This document shows positions 44,761 to 52,582 of a stretch of DNA of 64,000 nucleotides, in pieces (within the stretch, counting starts at the first letter, position 1; each line of letters starts with the position of its first letter). The notes below the pieces were generated by a model, which was not told the DNA's origin, did no database searches, and saw only the letters and a list, made by a program, of their open reading frames with translations. The DNA is taken from contig CAKQOG010000010.1 in NCBI GenBank assembly GCA_934255485.1, positions 1-64,000 on the forward strand. The letters run 5' to 3'. This DNA is from an uncultured Prevotellamassilia sp. Its GTDB lineage: Bacteria; Bacteroidota; Bacteroidia; Bacteroidales; Bacteroidaceae. Made by a program: the position numbers and the translations under genes.

Positions 44761-44799
44761 AAAGTTTCGAACCTCTTAAAAATAAAGGTCCGAAACTTT
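44761..44799 (-). terminator. Terminator downstream of valS
   Basis: A stem AAAGTTTCG (44761-44769) with CGAAACTTT (44791-44799), extended by an inner ACCT/AGGT pairing. T-rich sequence flanks both sides. It lies between the valS stop (44916) and the start of the amidase gene. Confidence 0.7.
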
Positions 44800-44810
44800 T
44801 GTTTTTATCT

Positions 44811-44873
44811 ATAAATAGGTATTCTAATTTAACTTGCATATTCTTGTTCTGCATTAACCAAACACCTACTTAG
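44811..44873 (+). repeat. Short copy of the 6S-like element with both ends
   Basis: AAATAGGTATTC (44813-44824) and TTCTGCATTAA correspond to the 5' third of the element at 7234-7417. The right end ACCTACTT (44864-44871) matches its right terminus (7409-7416). The middle of the long element is missing, leaving a 60-bp version with an 8-bp terminal inverted repeat with one mismatch. Confidence 0.5.
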
Positions 44874-44915
44874 TGGCAAGTTTATATATTGCTATGTAAC
44901 TTGCTCATACGTTAT

Positions 44916-47597
44916 TTACGAAAGCGACTTAATAGTCTCCTTAAGAATAGCTATTTTGCTCTCTGCATCGCTTTGTTTTTTGCGTTCAAGCTCTACTACT
45001 GCTGCAGGAGCATTGTTTACAAAACGCTCGTTAGAGAGTTTTTTCTGTACGCCTTTGAGGAAACCCTCAAGGTGTTTCAGTTCAGCCTCAGCCTTAGCCA
45101 ATTCTGCTGCAACATCAATCAAGCCACCTAGTGGTACTGCATATTCAGTAGTGCCAATCATAAACGCACTCACGCCATCACCCTTAGCTTCAATAACCTT
45201 CACACCGCTTACATTGGCCATCTTGGTAATGATACAATCGTAAGCTGCCACCGGATCTGAACCTATAACCTGGAGGTCGAGCACCTCGCGTGGAGATATA
45301 TTCTTAGTGTTACGGATAGCACGAATATTGGCAACAACGCTCTTAACAATCTCAACATTTGACAAAATGCTTGCATCTGATGCTAATGGTGCAGCTATGG
45401 TTTGCGGACTTACCATAATGCTTTCGCCCTCTTTGCGGTCGGCAAGATGCTGCCACAATTCTTCGGTTATGAACGGCATAAACGGATGGAGCAAATGGAG
45501 CAAATGGTCGAACGAACGAAGCACGGCATTGTATGTTGTTGAGTCGATTGGTGAACCGTAAGCAGGTTTTACCATCTCGAGTAACCAACTTGAGAACTCA
45601 TCCCAGAAGAGATGATATACTTGCATTAAAGCCTCACTCAAGCGATATTTTGAGTAAAGATCGGCCATTTCTGCTGCACTCTGACGGAGCTTAGCGTCAA
45701 ACCATTCTACTGCCAAACGAGCAGTTTCGGGTTGCTGAATAGTTTCATCAACTTGCCAACCTTGAACCAAACGGAAGGCATTCCATATCTTGTTACAGAA
45801 GTTACGACCTTGCTCACACAATGACTCATCAAACAAAATGTCGTTGCCAGCGGGGGCTGCTAACATCATGCCCATACGCACACCATCTGCACCAAAACGA
45901 TCAATGAGGTCGAGTGGATCGGGGGAATTACCCAACGACTTAGACATTTTACGGCCCAACTTATCACGCACAATACCAGTGAAATATACATTCTTAAACG
46001 GCATCTTGCCTGTAAATTCATAGCCCGCCATTATCATACGTGCAACCCAAAAGAAGATTATATCTGGACCTGTTACGAGGTCGCTTGTTGGATAATAATA
46101 CTTAAACTCTTCGTTGTCGGGGTTCATAATGCCGTCAAACAATGAGATTGGCCATAGCCATGAAGAGAACCATGTATCGAGTGCATCCTCGTCTTGACGA
46201 AGGTCGGCAGCTGTGAGCTGTGCGTTTCCGCTCTTTTCTTGTGCAAGTTTTACTGCCTCTTCAATTGTTTCGGCTACAACGTAACCTCCCTCTGGAAGAT
46301 AATAAGCAGGAATGCGATGTCCCCACCACAACTGACGCGAAATACACCAATCTTTGATGTTTTCAAGCCAATGACGATAGGTGTTCTTATACTTTGTAGG
46401 ATAGAACTTGATTTCATCATTCATTACTGGTGGAAGTGCCAAATCTGCAAAGTGTTGCATCTTTAAGAACCACTGCATAGAAAGCTTTGGCTCAATAGGT
46501 ACACCAGTACGCTCAGAGCATCCTATCTTGTTATCATAGTCCTCAATTTTCTCCATCAAACAGGCATCTTGCAAGTCAATAGCTATTTGTTTGCGTACTG
46601 CAAAACGCTCTTGACCTACATACATACCTGCAGCCTCAGAGATAGTTGCATCGTCGTTGAAGATGTCAATGGTTTGAAGGTTATACTTCTCACCAAGCAT
46701 ATAGTCGTTTACATCGTGAGCAGGAGTTACCTTTAAGCAACCTGTACCAAACTCTATATCAACATACTCGTCCTCGATAACGGGGATAACTCTGCCAACC
46801 AAAGGAACAATCACTTTTTTGCCACGTAACCAATGGTTCTTAGGGTCGTTAGGGTTGATACACATGGCTACGTCACCCATAATGGTTTCAGGACGTGTGG
46901 TAGCAACAACTGCATAGCGTCCCTTTGCATCTTGATGAATGACTTCGCCCTCTTCGCCCGTAGCACCAGTACCATCGTCCTCGCTTACATAGTACTTCAT
47001 GTAATAGAGTTTGGTGTGCTCTTCTTTATAAACAACCTCTTCGTCTGAAAGAGCGGTCTTGGCTTTTGGATCCCAATTGACCATACGTACACCACGATAG
47101 ATCAAACCTTTACGATAGAGGTCTACAAATACATGAATAACACTCTTAGAGCGCTCTTCGTCCATGGTAAATGCTGTACGATCCCAATCACACGAAGCAC
47201 CTACACGACGCAACTGCTTAAGAATGATGCCACCATGCTCTTCGGTCCAACTCCATGCGTGTTTCAAGAACTCTTCACGTGTAAGATCTGTTTTCTTGAT
47301 ACCTTGCTCTGCCAAACGGTTTACAACCTTTGCTTCGGTTGCAATTGAAGCATGGTCTGTACCTGGAACCCAACAAGCATTCTTACCTTCCATGCGAGCA
47401 TGGCGAACAAGAATGTCTTGAATAGTTTCGTTGAGCATATGTCCCATGTGCAATACACCTGTTACGTTTGGAGGTGGTATTACCACGGTATAAGGTTTGC
47501 GTCCATCAGGTTTTGAAGAAAAAAGATGATGCTCAGTCCAATACTGATACCATTTTCCTTCCACTTCTTCGGGATTGTAAGTCTTTGCTAATTCCAT
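44916..47597 (-). CDS. valS: Valyl-tRNA synthetase
   Basis: The 893-residue class I synthetase charges tRNA-Val and edits Thr. Visible motifs are the N-terminal YNPEEVEGKWYQYW, the HIGH-type PPNVTGVLHMGHMLN (about 42-56), TTRPETIMGDVA in the editing domain, WCISRQLWWGHRIPA, and KMSKSLGN. The anticodon-binding domain follows, and a C-terminal coiled-coil arm (about 825-893, AELAKAEAELKHLEGFL) is complete. Length is usual. It is 44 bp downstream of a barrel-protein gene, so it may share a transcript with the LysM-receptor gene and the barrel. Confidence 0.97.
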   Translation of the reverse strand: MELAKTYNPEEVEGKWYQYWTEHHLFSSKPDGRKPYTVVIPPPNVTGVLHMGHMLNETIQDILVRHARMEGKNACWVPGTDHASIATEAKVVNRLAEQGIKKTDLTREEFLKHAWSWTEEHGGIILKQLRRVGASCDWDRTAFTMDEERSKSVIHVFVDLYRKGLIYRGVRMVNWDPKAKTALSDEEVVYKEEHTKLYYMKYYVSEDDGTGATGEEGEVIHQDAKGRYAVVATTRPETIMGDVAMCINPNDPKNHWLRGKKVIVPLVGRVIPVIEDEYVDIEFGTGCLKVTPAHDVNDYMLGEKYNLQTIDIFNDDATISEAAGMYVGQERFAVRKQIAIDLQDACLMEKIEDYDNKIGCSERTGVPIEPKLSMQWFLKMQHFADLALPPVMNDEIKFYPTKYKNTYRHWLENIKDWCISRQLWWGHRIPAYYLPEGGYVVAETIEEAVKLAQEKSGNAQLTAADLRQDEDALDTWFSSWLWPISLFDGIMNPDNEEFKYYYPTSDLVTGPDIIFFWVARMIMAGYEFTGKMPFKNVYFTGIVRDKLGRKMSKSLGNSPDPLDLIDRFGADGVRMGMMLAAPAGNDILFDESLCEQGRNFCNKIWNAFRLVQGWQVDETIQQPETARLAVEWFDAKLRQSAAEMADLYSKYRLSEALMQVYHLFWDEFSSWLLEMVKPAYGSPIDSTTYNAVLRSFDHLLHLLHPFMPFITEELWQHLADRKEGESIMVSPQTIAAPLASDASILSNVEIVKSVVANIRAIRNTKNISPREVLDLQVIGSDPVAAYDCIITKMANVSGVKVIEAKGDGVSAFMIGTTEYAVPLGGLIDVAAELAKAEAELKHLEGFLKGVQKKLSNERFVNNAPAAVVELERKKQSDAESKIAILKETIKSLS

Positions 47598-47641
47598 TAT
47601 ATCGAATAATTTTTTGTTCAGTCTATTTTTGATTACTCTAA

Positions 47642-48388
47642 CTATTTGCGTACATCTATGAGATACGTAACTTTAGCTACAATCGTTCCATTGTTTGAAC
47701 GACTAAAGACATCTTTTTTAGAGTTTTTATATATATCCGAAAGCCCATAGTAATATCGGCCTTCTATTAAGAAATGTCCAACCTTTGTAGTAAGTTCCAT
47801 ACCAAGCCCTGCCGTTATGCCATAGTCAAACTTTTTGTCTATGGGCATATCATATTGTGCATACATGCCATTGGGACGATTGGGATGTCCTTCACTATTT
47901 AGCGTAAATGAACTTGCCTTTGTCTTTTCGCTGAAACAATAGCCTACTTGCGGACCTGCAAGGAAGTATCCCATTAACCCACGCTGCTCACGTCCCCACG
48001 CCAAACGAGCCAAAACAGGGAACTGTATGTAGTGCTGATTGCGCTGATAAGTGTCTGGCAATGGTTGATATTTGGAATCTAGTATGTTTTCGGTCCAACC
48101 TAACGAAGCATAGTTTAGCTCTAACTGAAGTGCACAGAAAGCCTTAAAATATCGTTCACTTGTAAAGCGGGCTACAACTCCAATCGTCGGCCCCAAGTGC
48201 CATTTCTGCTTAATTGTAGGATCAAAGCCTATACGATTCATAGCTAAGCCTCCAGTAACACCCACACATATATTTCTGCGTGGCTCTCCCACTTGTGCCC
48301 ACAATGTTTTGGGCATTATGGTAAACGCCAGCACAACGATAAGTGTAAGAATATGTTTTATACTTATGCTACGTATTAGTAGTGACAT
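47642..48388 (-). CDS. PorT-like outer-membrane beta-barrel protein
   Basis: A 248-residue protein with a signal peptide (about 1-32, ending TLWAQ), then alternating beta strands of a small barrel: NICVGVTGGLAMNRIG, LGPTIGVVARFTSE, ALQLELNYASLGW, YIQFPVLARLAWG, GYFLAGPQVGYCF, YGITAGLGMEL and the terminal TIVAKVTYLIDVRK. Its size and strand pattern fit the PorT family. PorT itself is needed for type IX secretion in Porphyromonas, and the window contains T9SS cargo, so this could be the real PorT. Family-wide similarity is too weak to say from sequence alone. It sits 21 bp after the LysM-receptor gene. Confidence 0.75.
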   Translation of the reverse strand: MSLLIRSISIKHILTLIVVLAFTIMPKTLWAQVGEPRRNICVGVTGGLAMNRIGFDPTIKQKWHLGPTIGVVARFTSERYFKAFCALQLELNYASLGWTENILDSKYQPLPDTYQRNQHYIQFPVLARLAWGREQRGLMGYFLAGPQVGYCFSEKTKASSFTLNSEGHPNRPNGMYAQYDMPIDKKFDYGITAGLGMELTTKVGHFLIEGRYYYGLSDIYKNSKKDVFSRSNNGTIVAKVTYLIDVRK

Positions 48389-48409
48389 GTTGAATATTGT
48401 TCGTTTGTT

Positions 48410-50116
48410 TTATTGTGCAGAGATTTTAACAATGCTCATATCTTTTTTGAAGTGTACGAGCCACATACTACGGCTTACATATCCTCCATTACCCCCCACG
48501 GTTATAAAACGTGGGTCGGACTGTAACTTGGGTTCTGCTGCTATCGTACCATCTTGAGCAGATTGTGTGTTAAAGTCGTGACCATAAACAGCAAGATTAC
48601 CCATAAATCCACGAGCGAAATCGTATCCTAAGGGTGCCATGCGCGGATTGCACACAAGAAAATCTGTCTTAAAGTTCGACTCGTAGTTGGCATGAAAAGT
48701 CTTAGCTGCCGCTGTGTATGGATAATAATAGTTTGAACTTAAAATATAAGTGTCTGCATCATGAAAACGCTTACGATCTACTCCCTCTGTATAGGGAATC
48801 CAACTATCAAAACCTAACAACGAAATTTGAGCACCCAATAATGATTGTTGCAAGTTGGTAGTAACATTCAGCATTTGCTTCATTGTGTTTTCACTTGCAT
48901 CGTCGGGCACTATAATATATTCACCATTTTTTTTGCCTAATAGTGCTGAAGCAATGTGTTGCACAGACGAACTCATCGGAAGACTTATTACATCGTAACC
49001 TGCACTACTTAATCGACGTTGCAACTCTTCGCTAAATGCTTTTCGGCTACCATTTTGACTATGCAACATTACAACATGACACTGCTTTTTAAAGTTGCTT
49101 AAGAACAAGTCCATTGCCAATGTACTTTCGTACGTTGCTGGCGTATTAAGCACATACACTTCTGGACGATAGTCTACTTGAGGGACCTTTGAAGAAAATG
49201 GCACAACAACCTTGGTTTGCTTGCTCGATACCGAAGTTACGTCTGTAAAATGGGTAGGATAAAGCGGACCTACAATCATATCGGGTTGTTGAGATGTTAC
49301 TTGCACCATTAGAGAGGCTATGCTTACATCTGGTGCAGGCTCGTTGAATGCAGAGACAACAACGTTTATACCTGTTTGCTTTAAAGTTTCAATGCCCATT
49401 AGCATACCACGATAAAACTCTACGCTACGGGCTTTTTCTACTCCATCGCCAACCAATGGTAGTACTACTGCCACACGTATAGTTTTTAATCCCACGAATT
49501 TAGGTTTAGGTGGATAAACCTTTACAGGAATACGGATAATCTCTCCTTTCTTCAACTTATAACCACTTTCTTTTAGAGCAGGATTTGCATCCATCAACTC
49601 GTCTACAGTTATATTATTGGCCTTTGCCAAACTATAAGGAGTATCCTTTTTCTTTGCTTTGTATGTCTTATAGGTTATTTGGGGCTGTTGAGCAGTTTTA
49701 TTTACCACTACATCGGTTACTTTAGAGGGCTTCCATGTTGTGGTAACACTCTTTGGGCTATTAGTTTGCGATGATACTGATGCATTTGTACCACCAACAG
49801 TTGTACTTGCAGCTTTGGCCTTGGCAGCCGCCGCACGTTGCTCAGGTGTGGGTGCAGGTTCTGCTCCTCCAGGAACATAAGGAACATTCAACACTTGACC
49901 AGACTGTACATAATCTGGCTTTACACCTGGATTAAGACTTAGCAAATGATCGAGTGTTGTTCCATGACGATGGGCTATACCCAATATGGTTTCGCCTGGT
50001 TGAACGGTATACTTAACTACCTTCTCCGCTTTGTTCTGCGCATTCAACTCAAGTGGAGTATTTACCCCCACACATACACAAAGACCTATAATGCCAAATA
50101 GTTTTGTAAACTTCAC
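48410..50116 (-). CDS. LysM domains fused to a periplasmic-binding-protein-like receptor domain
   Basis: I place the start at the GTG at 50116, giving VKFTKLFGIIGLCVCVG as the signal peptide. The first ATG (50167) lies upstream of the -7 box and could not be on the transcript. The product (568 residues) has two LysM domains (VKYTVQPGETILGIAHRHG; YKAKKKDTPYSLAKANN) joined by an Ala/Ser/Thr-rich linker. A type 1 periplasmic-binding-protein fold follows (IRVAVVLPLVGDGVEKA, then FYRGMLMGIETLKQ and DMIVGPLYP). LysM binds peptidoglycan. The receptor-like fold resembles the C-terminal half of LpoA-type synthase activators, so a role in wall growth is possible, though unproven. Confidence 0.82.
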   Translation of the reverse strand: MKFTKLFGIIGLCVCVGVNTPLELNAQNKAEKVVKYTVQPGETILGIAHRHGTTLDHLLSLNPGVKPDYVQSGQVLNVPYVPGGAEPAPTPEQRAAAAKAKAASTTVGGTNASVSSQTNSPKSVTTTWKPSKVTDVVVNKTAQQPQITYKTYKAKKKDTPYSLAKANNITVDELMDANPALKESGYKLKKGEIIRIPVKVYPPKPKFVGLKTIRVAVVLPLVGDGVEKARSVEFYRGMLMGIETLKQTGINVVVSAFNEPAPDVSIASLMVQVTSQQPDMIVGPLYPTHFTDVTSVSSKQTKVVVPFSSKVPQVDYRPEVYVLNTPATYESTLAMDLFLSNFKKQCHVVMLHSQNGSRKAFSEELQRRLSSAGYDVISLPMSSSVQHIASALLGKKNGEYIIVPDDASENTMKQMLNVTTNLQQSLLGAQISLLGFDSWIPYTEGVDRKRFHDADTYILSSNYYYPYTAAAKTFHANYESNFKTDFLVCNPRMAPLGYDFARGFMGNLAVYGHDFNTQSAQDGTIAAEPKLQSDPRFITVGGNGGYVSRSMWLVHFKKDMSIVKISAQ

Positions 50117-50144
50117 AATTGCTAATTTTTTAATAATATCACTG

Positions 50145-50152
50145 CAAAAATA
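50145..50152 (-). promoter_or_regulatory. -7 box of the LysM-receptor gene
   Basis: TATTTTTG on the minus strand. Transcription should start near 50139, between the first in-frame ATG (50167) and the GTG at 50116, which decides the start in favour of the GTG. The -33 element is weak. Confidence 0.5.
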
Positions 50153-50195
50153 CATAAAAGATAGCATTCATAGCTGTGATATAAAAGAAAAATAG

Positions 50196-50203
50196 TACTT
50201 TTG
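50196..50203 (+). promoter_or_regulatory. -7 box of the divergent beta-propeller-like gene
   Basis: TACTTTTG, about 43 nt before the ATG at 50253. Back to back with the minus-strand box at 50145-50152. Confidence 0.5.
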
Positions 50204-50252
50204 AGCCATAATCACTTTTTCAACCATATAACAATCATTGCACATAAGTATT

Positions 50253-51512
50253 ATGAAACATATTGCTCTTATAATAACATTTGTAGCCTTTTGCTTAGCA
50301 TTACCTACTTTTGCTCAACAGAAAAAAAAGGTTAGCACTGCTACTACTCAAACAGCAGAGCAACTTATTCAACATTATAAGTTTAGCGAAGCCGCACGTG
50401 TTTTGCAACGTGAAATAGATGCTGCACGTAGCACAGGAAAAGCAACAACTCGACTTGAAGCAGACCTTAAACGTGCTAACCTAGGTGCTGATATGTTACG
50501 CGGAACAGAAAAGGTGGAGTTTATTGATAGCATTAAAGTTGGACGAAACGAAGTGCTTAACCACATACATTTGTCAGCCGAATCGGGTAGATTTGTGATG
50601 ATGAGTGAAGAAACTGAAAACTTTTCTAACCAAAAACTTTCATTTGGTAAATGCGGGCATATTAACGAGTTGAACAATCGTATCATATTCTCTTTAATGG
50701 ATAGTTTGAACAATGTTAAGAATCTATATAATGCCTATCGTAGCGGACAACATTGGGGTACCCCTTCTCCATTAGATGGCATGCAAAGTACTTTTGCCGA
50801 TCAAGACTTTCCTTTTATGATGCCAGATGGTGTGACACTATATTATGCAGCACAAGGAAATGAAAGTTTAGGAGGATATGACATATTTGTTACACGTTAT
50901 AACGCTGAAACTAAGCAATATCTTAAGGCTGAAAATATTGGTATGCCATTTAATTCGCCAGCAAATGATTACTTGTTGGCCATAGACGAACAAAATAATT
51001 TAGGATGGTTGGTTACTGATCGCAATCAAAAAGCAGATAGCGTGTGCATCTACGTGTTTATTCCTAGTTCTACACGCGAAGTTTACGATTTGAATAACGC
51101 TAATATCAAAAACATTACACAAGTTGCTCAACTACACTCTATTGCCGAAACGCAGAAAGACAAAAAGATTGTAACGGAAGCAAAAAAACGCTTAAGGAAA
51201 CTCCTAACAAGCGATGTACAAACTACAACTAATACGGCACGTATATATATTATCAACGATCAAACTGTTTACACAAAATTAAATCAGTTTAAAAGTGAAA
51301 GCGCACAACGCATTGCTCTACAAGCAGATAAAGTACTCGATAAAATAACAATTCTAAAGTCAAAACAAGATAATATAATGCGTAGTTTTGCTCAAGGTAA
51401 GCGCACATCTCAAAAGGTACAAGAACTTACACACATTAATCAGACCTTGGCAAAACTACAAGAACAATATCATACATTGTGCAAGAATATGCGCAAAGCA
51501 GAATTACAATAA
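50253..51512 (+). CDS. Secreted protein with PD40-like beta-propeller motifs
   Basis: A 419-residue protein starting at MKHIALIITFVAFCLALPTF, a standard signal peptide; an ATG five codons earlier is less likely. After a helical N-terminal region (about 30-100), the middle has the motifs FPFMMPDGVTLYYAAQG and LGGYDIFVTRYN, typical of PD40/WD40-like strands found in OmpA-associated proteins of Bacteroidota. The C-terminal 150 residues are helical and possibly coiled coil (LHSIAETQKDKKIVTEAKKR and KVQELTHINQTLAKLQEQ). No enzyme motif is seen. It is probably a periplasmic protein binding envelope partners. It is divergent from the LysM-receptor gene and 51 bp before the phosphorylase gene. Confidence 0.75.
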   Translation: MKHIALIITFVAFCLALPTFAQQKKKVSTATTQTAEQLIQHYKFSEAARVLQREIDAARSTGKATTRLEADLKRANLGADMLRGTEKVEFIDSIKVGRNEVLNHIHLSAESGRFVMMSEETENFSNQKLSFGKCGHINELNNRIIFSLMDSLNNVKNLYNAYRSGQHWGTPSPLDGMQSTFADQDFPFMMPDGVTLYYAAQGNESLGGYDIFVTRYNAETKQYLKAENIGMPFNSPANDYLLAIDEQNNLGWLVTDRNQKADSVCIYVFIPSSTREVYDLNNANIKNITQVAQLHSIAETQKDKKIVTEAKKRLRKLLTSDVQTTTNTARIYIINDQTVYTKLNQFKSESAQRIALQADKVLDKITILKSKQDNIMRSFAQGKRTSQKVQELTHINQTLAKLQEQYHTLCKNMRKAELQ

Positions 51513-51563
51513 TAAAAGACTGAAGATAAACATTAACAAACCTAATCTAAATACATATATATC

Positions 51564-52445
51564 ATGAACAATAAAGCTATTGAACCATCAGAATTGATAA
51601 TCAATCCTGATGGAAGTATCTTTCACTTACACGTTAAACCCGAACAATTGGCTGACAAGGTTATACTTGTTGGCGACCCTGGTAGAGTTGCTCTTGTGGC
51701 ATCGCATTTTGAAACAAAGGAATGCGATATTGAAAGCAGAGAATTTCATACTATTACTGGAACTTACAAAGGTAAACGCATCACAGTTGTATCTACAGGT
51801 ATCGGATGCGACAACATCGACATTGTGCTTAACGAACTCGATGCACTTGCCAACATCGACTTTGAGAGCAGAACCATTAAAGACCAACTTCGTTCTTTAG
51901 AGCTTGTTAGAGTTGGCACATGCGGTGGATTGCAACCCAATACGCCAGAGGGTACTTTTATTGCAAGTAAAATCAGCATTGGTTTTGATGGCTTGCTTAA
52001 TTTCTATGCAGGACGCAACGAGGTTACTGACTTAGCAATGGAACGTACCTTTTTACGTTTTATGGGATGGCAAGGAACTCAATGCATCTCTCATCCCTAT
52101 GTGGTTAAAGCTAACGAAGAGTTGCTTGAACGTATTGCAGCAAAAGACATGGTTCGAGGTATAACCATTGCTTGCGGAGGCTTCTTTGGTCCACAAGGTC
52201 GTGTACTGCGTATTCCATTGGCAGATCCTCGACAAAACGAAAAGATTGAAGACTTTGAGTACAACAACATGAAGATTACCAACTTCGAAATGGAAAGCAG
52301 TGCCCTTGCAGGTCTTTCACTTCTCATGGGACACAAAGCCGTTACATGTTGCATGGTCATTGCAAACCGCTTGGCACATAAGGCTAATCCCAACTACAAG
52401 AATTCTATCGACTCACTTATTAAATTAGTACTCGATCGTATTTAG
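51564..52445 (+). CDS. Nucleoside phosphorylase (uridine phosphorylase-like)
   Basis: A 293-residue member of the PNP/UDP phosphorylase family, which splits nucleosides with phosphate into base and (deoxy)ribose 1-phosphate. Family motifs are VILVGDPGRVALVASHF (about 31-47, phosphate loop), STGIGCDNIDIVLNEL (about 77-92), VRVGTCGGLQPN (about 115-126) and the nucleoside-binding NFEMESSALAGLSLLMGH (about 238-255). The Met-Glu pair points to a nucleoside phosphorylase rather than an AMP nucleosidase. Base preference is unclear. Downstream is a strong terminator shared with the convergent S9 peptidase gene. Confidence 0.9.
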   Translation: MNNKAIEPSELIINPDGSIFHLHVKPEQLADKVILVGDPGRVALVASHFETKECDIESREFHTITGTYKGKRITVVSTGIGCDNIDIVLNELDALANIDFESRTIKDQLRSLELVRVGTCGGLQPNTPEGTFIASKISIGFDGLLNFYAGRNEVTDLAMERTFLRFMGWQGTQCISHPYVVKANEELLERIAAKDMVRGITIACGGFFGPQGRVLRIPLADPRQNEKIEDFEYNNMKITNFEMESSALAGLSLLMGHKAVTCCMVIANRLAHKANPNYKNSIDSLIKLVLDRI

Positions 52446-52514
52446 CACAAGCATATAAAAATCAATTGTTTGCAAACAAATTATTCTATGAACTTACTTA
52501 TAGATTAATCCATA

Positions 52515-52558
52515 AAAAATTCCCTTATGAGAGATTGTTCTCTCATAAGGGAATTTTT
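52515..52558. terminator. Strong bidirectional terminator
   Basis: A perfect 20-bp stem (52515-52534 with 52539-52558) with a TTGT loop and A/T-rich stem base. It lies between the convergent phosphorylase and S9 peptidase genes. Confidence 0.9.
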
Positions 52559-52582
52559 TATAATACAATATTCTGAAGCATT

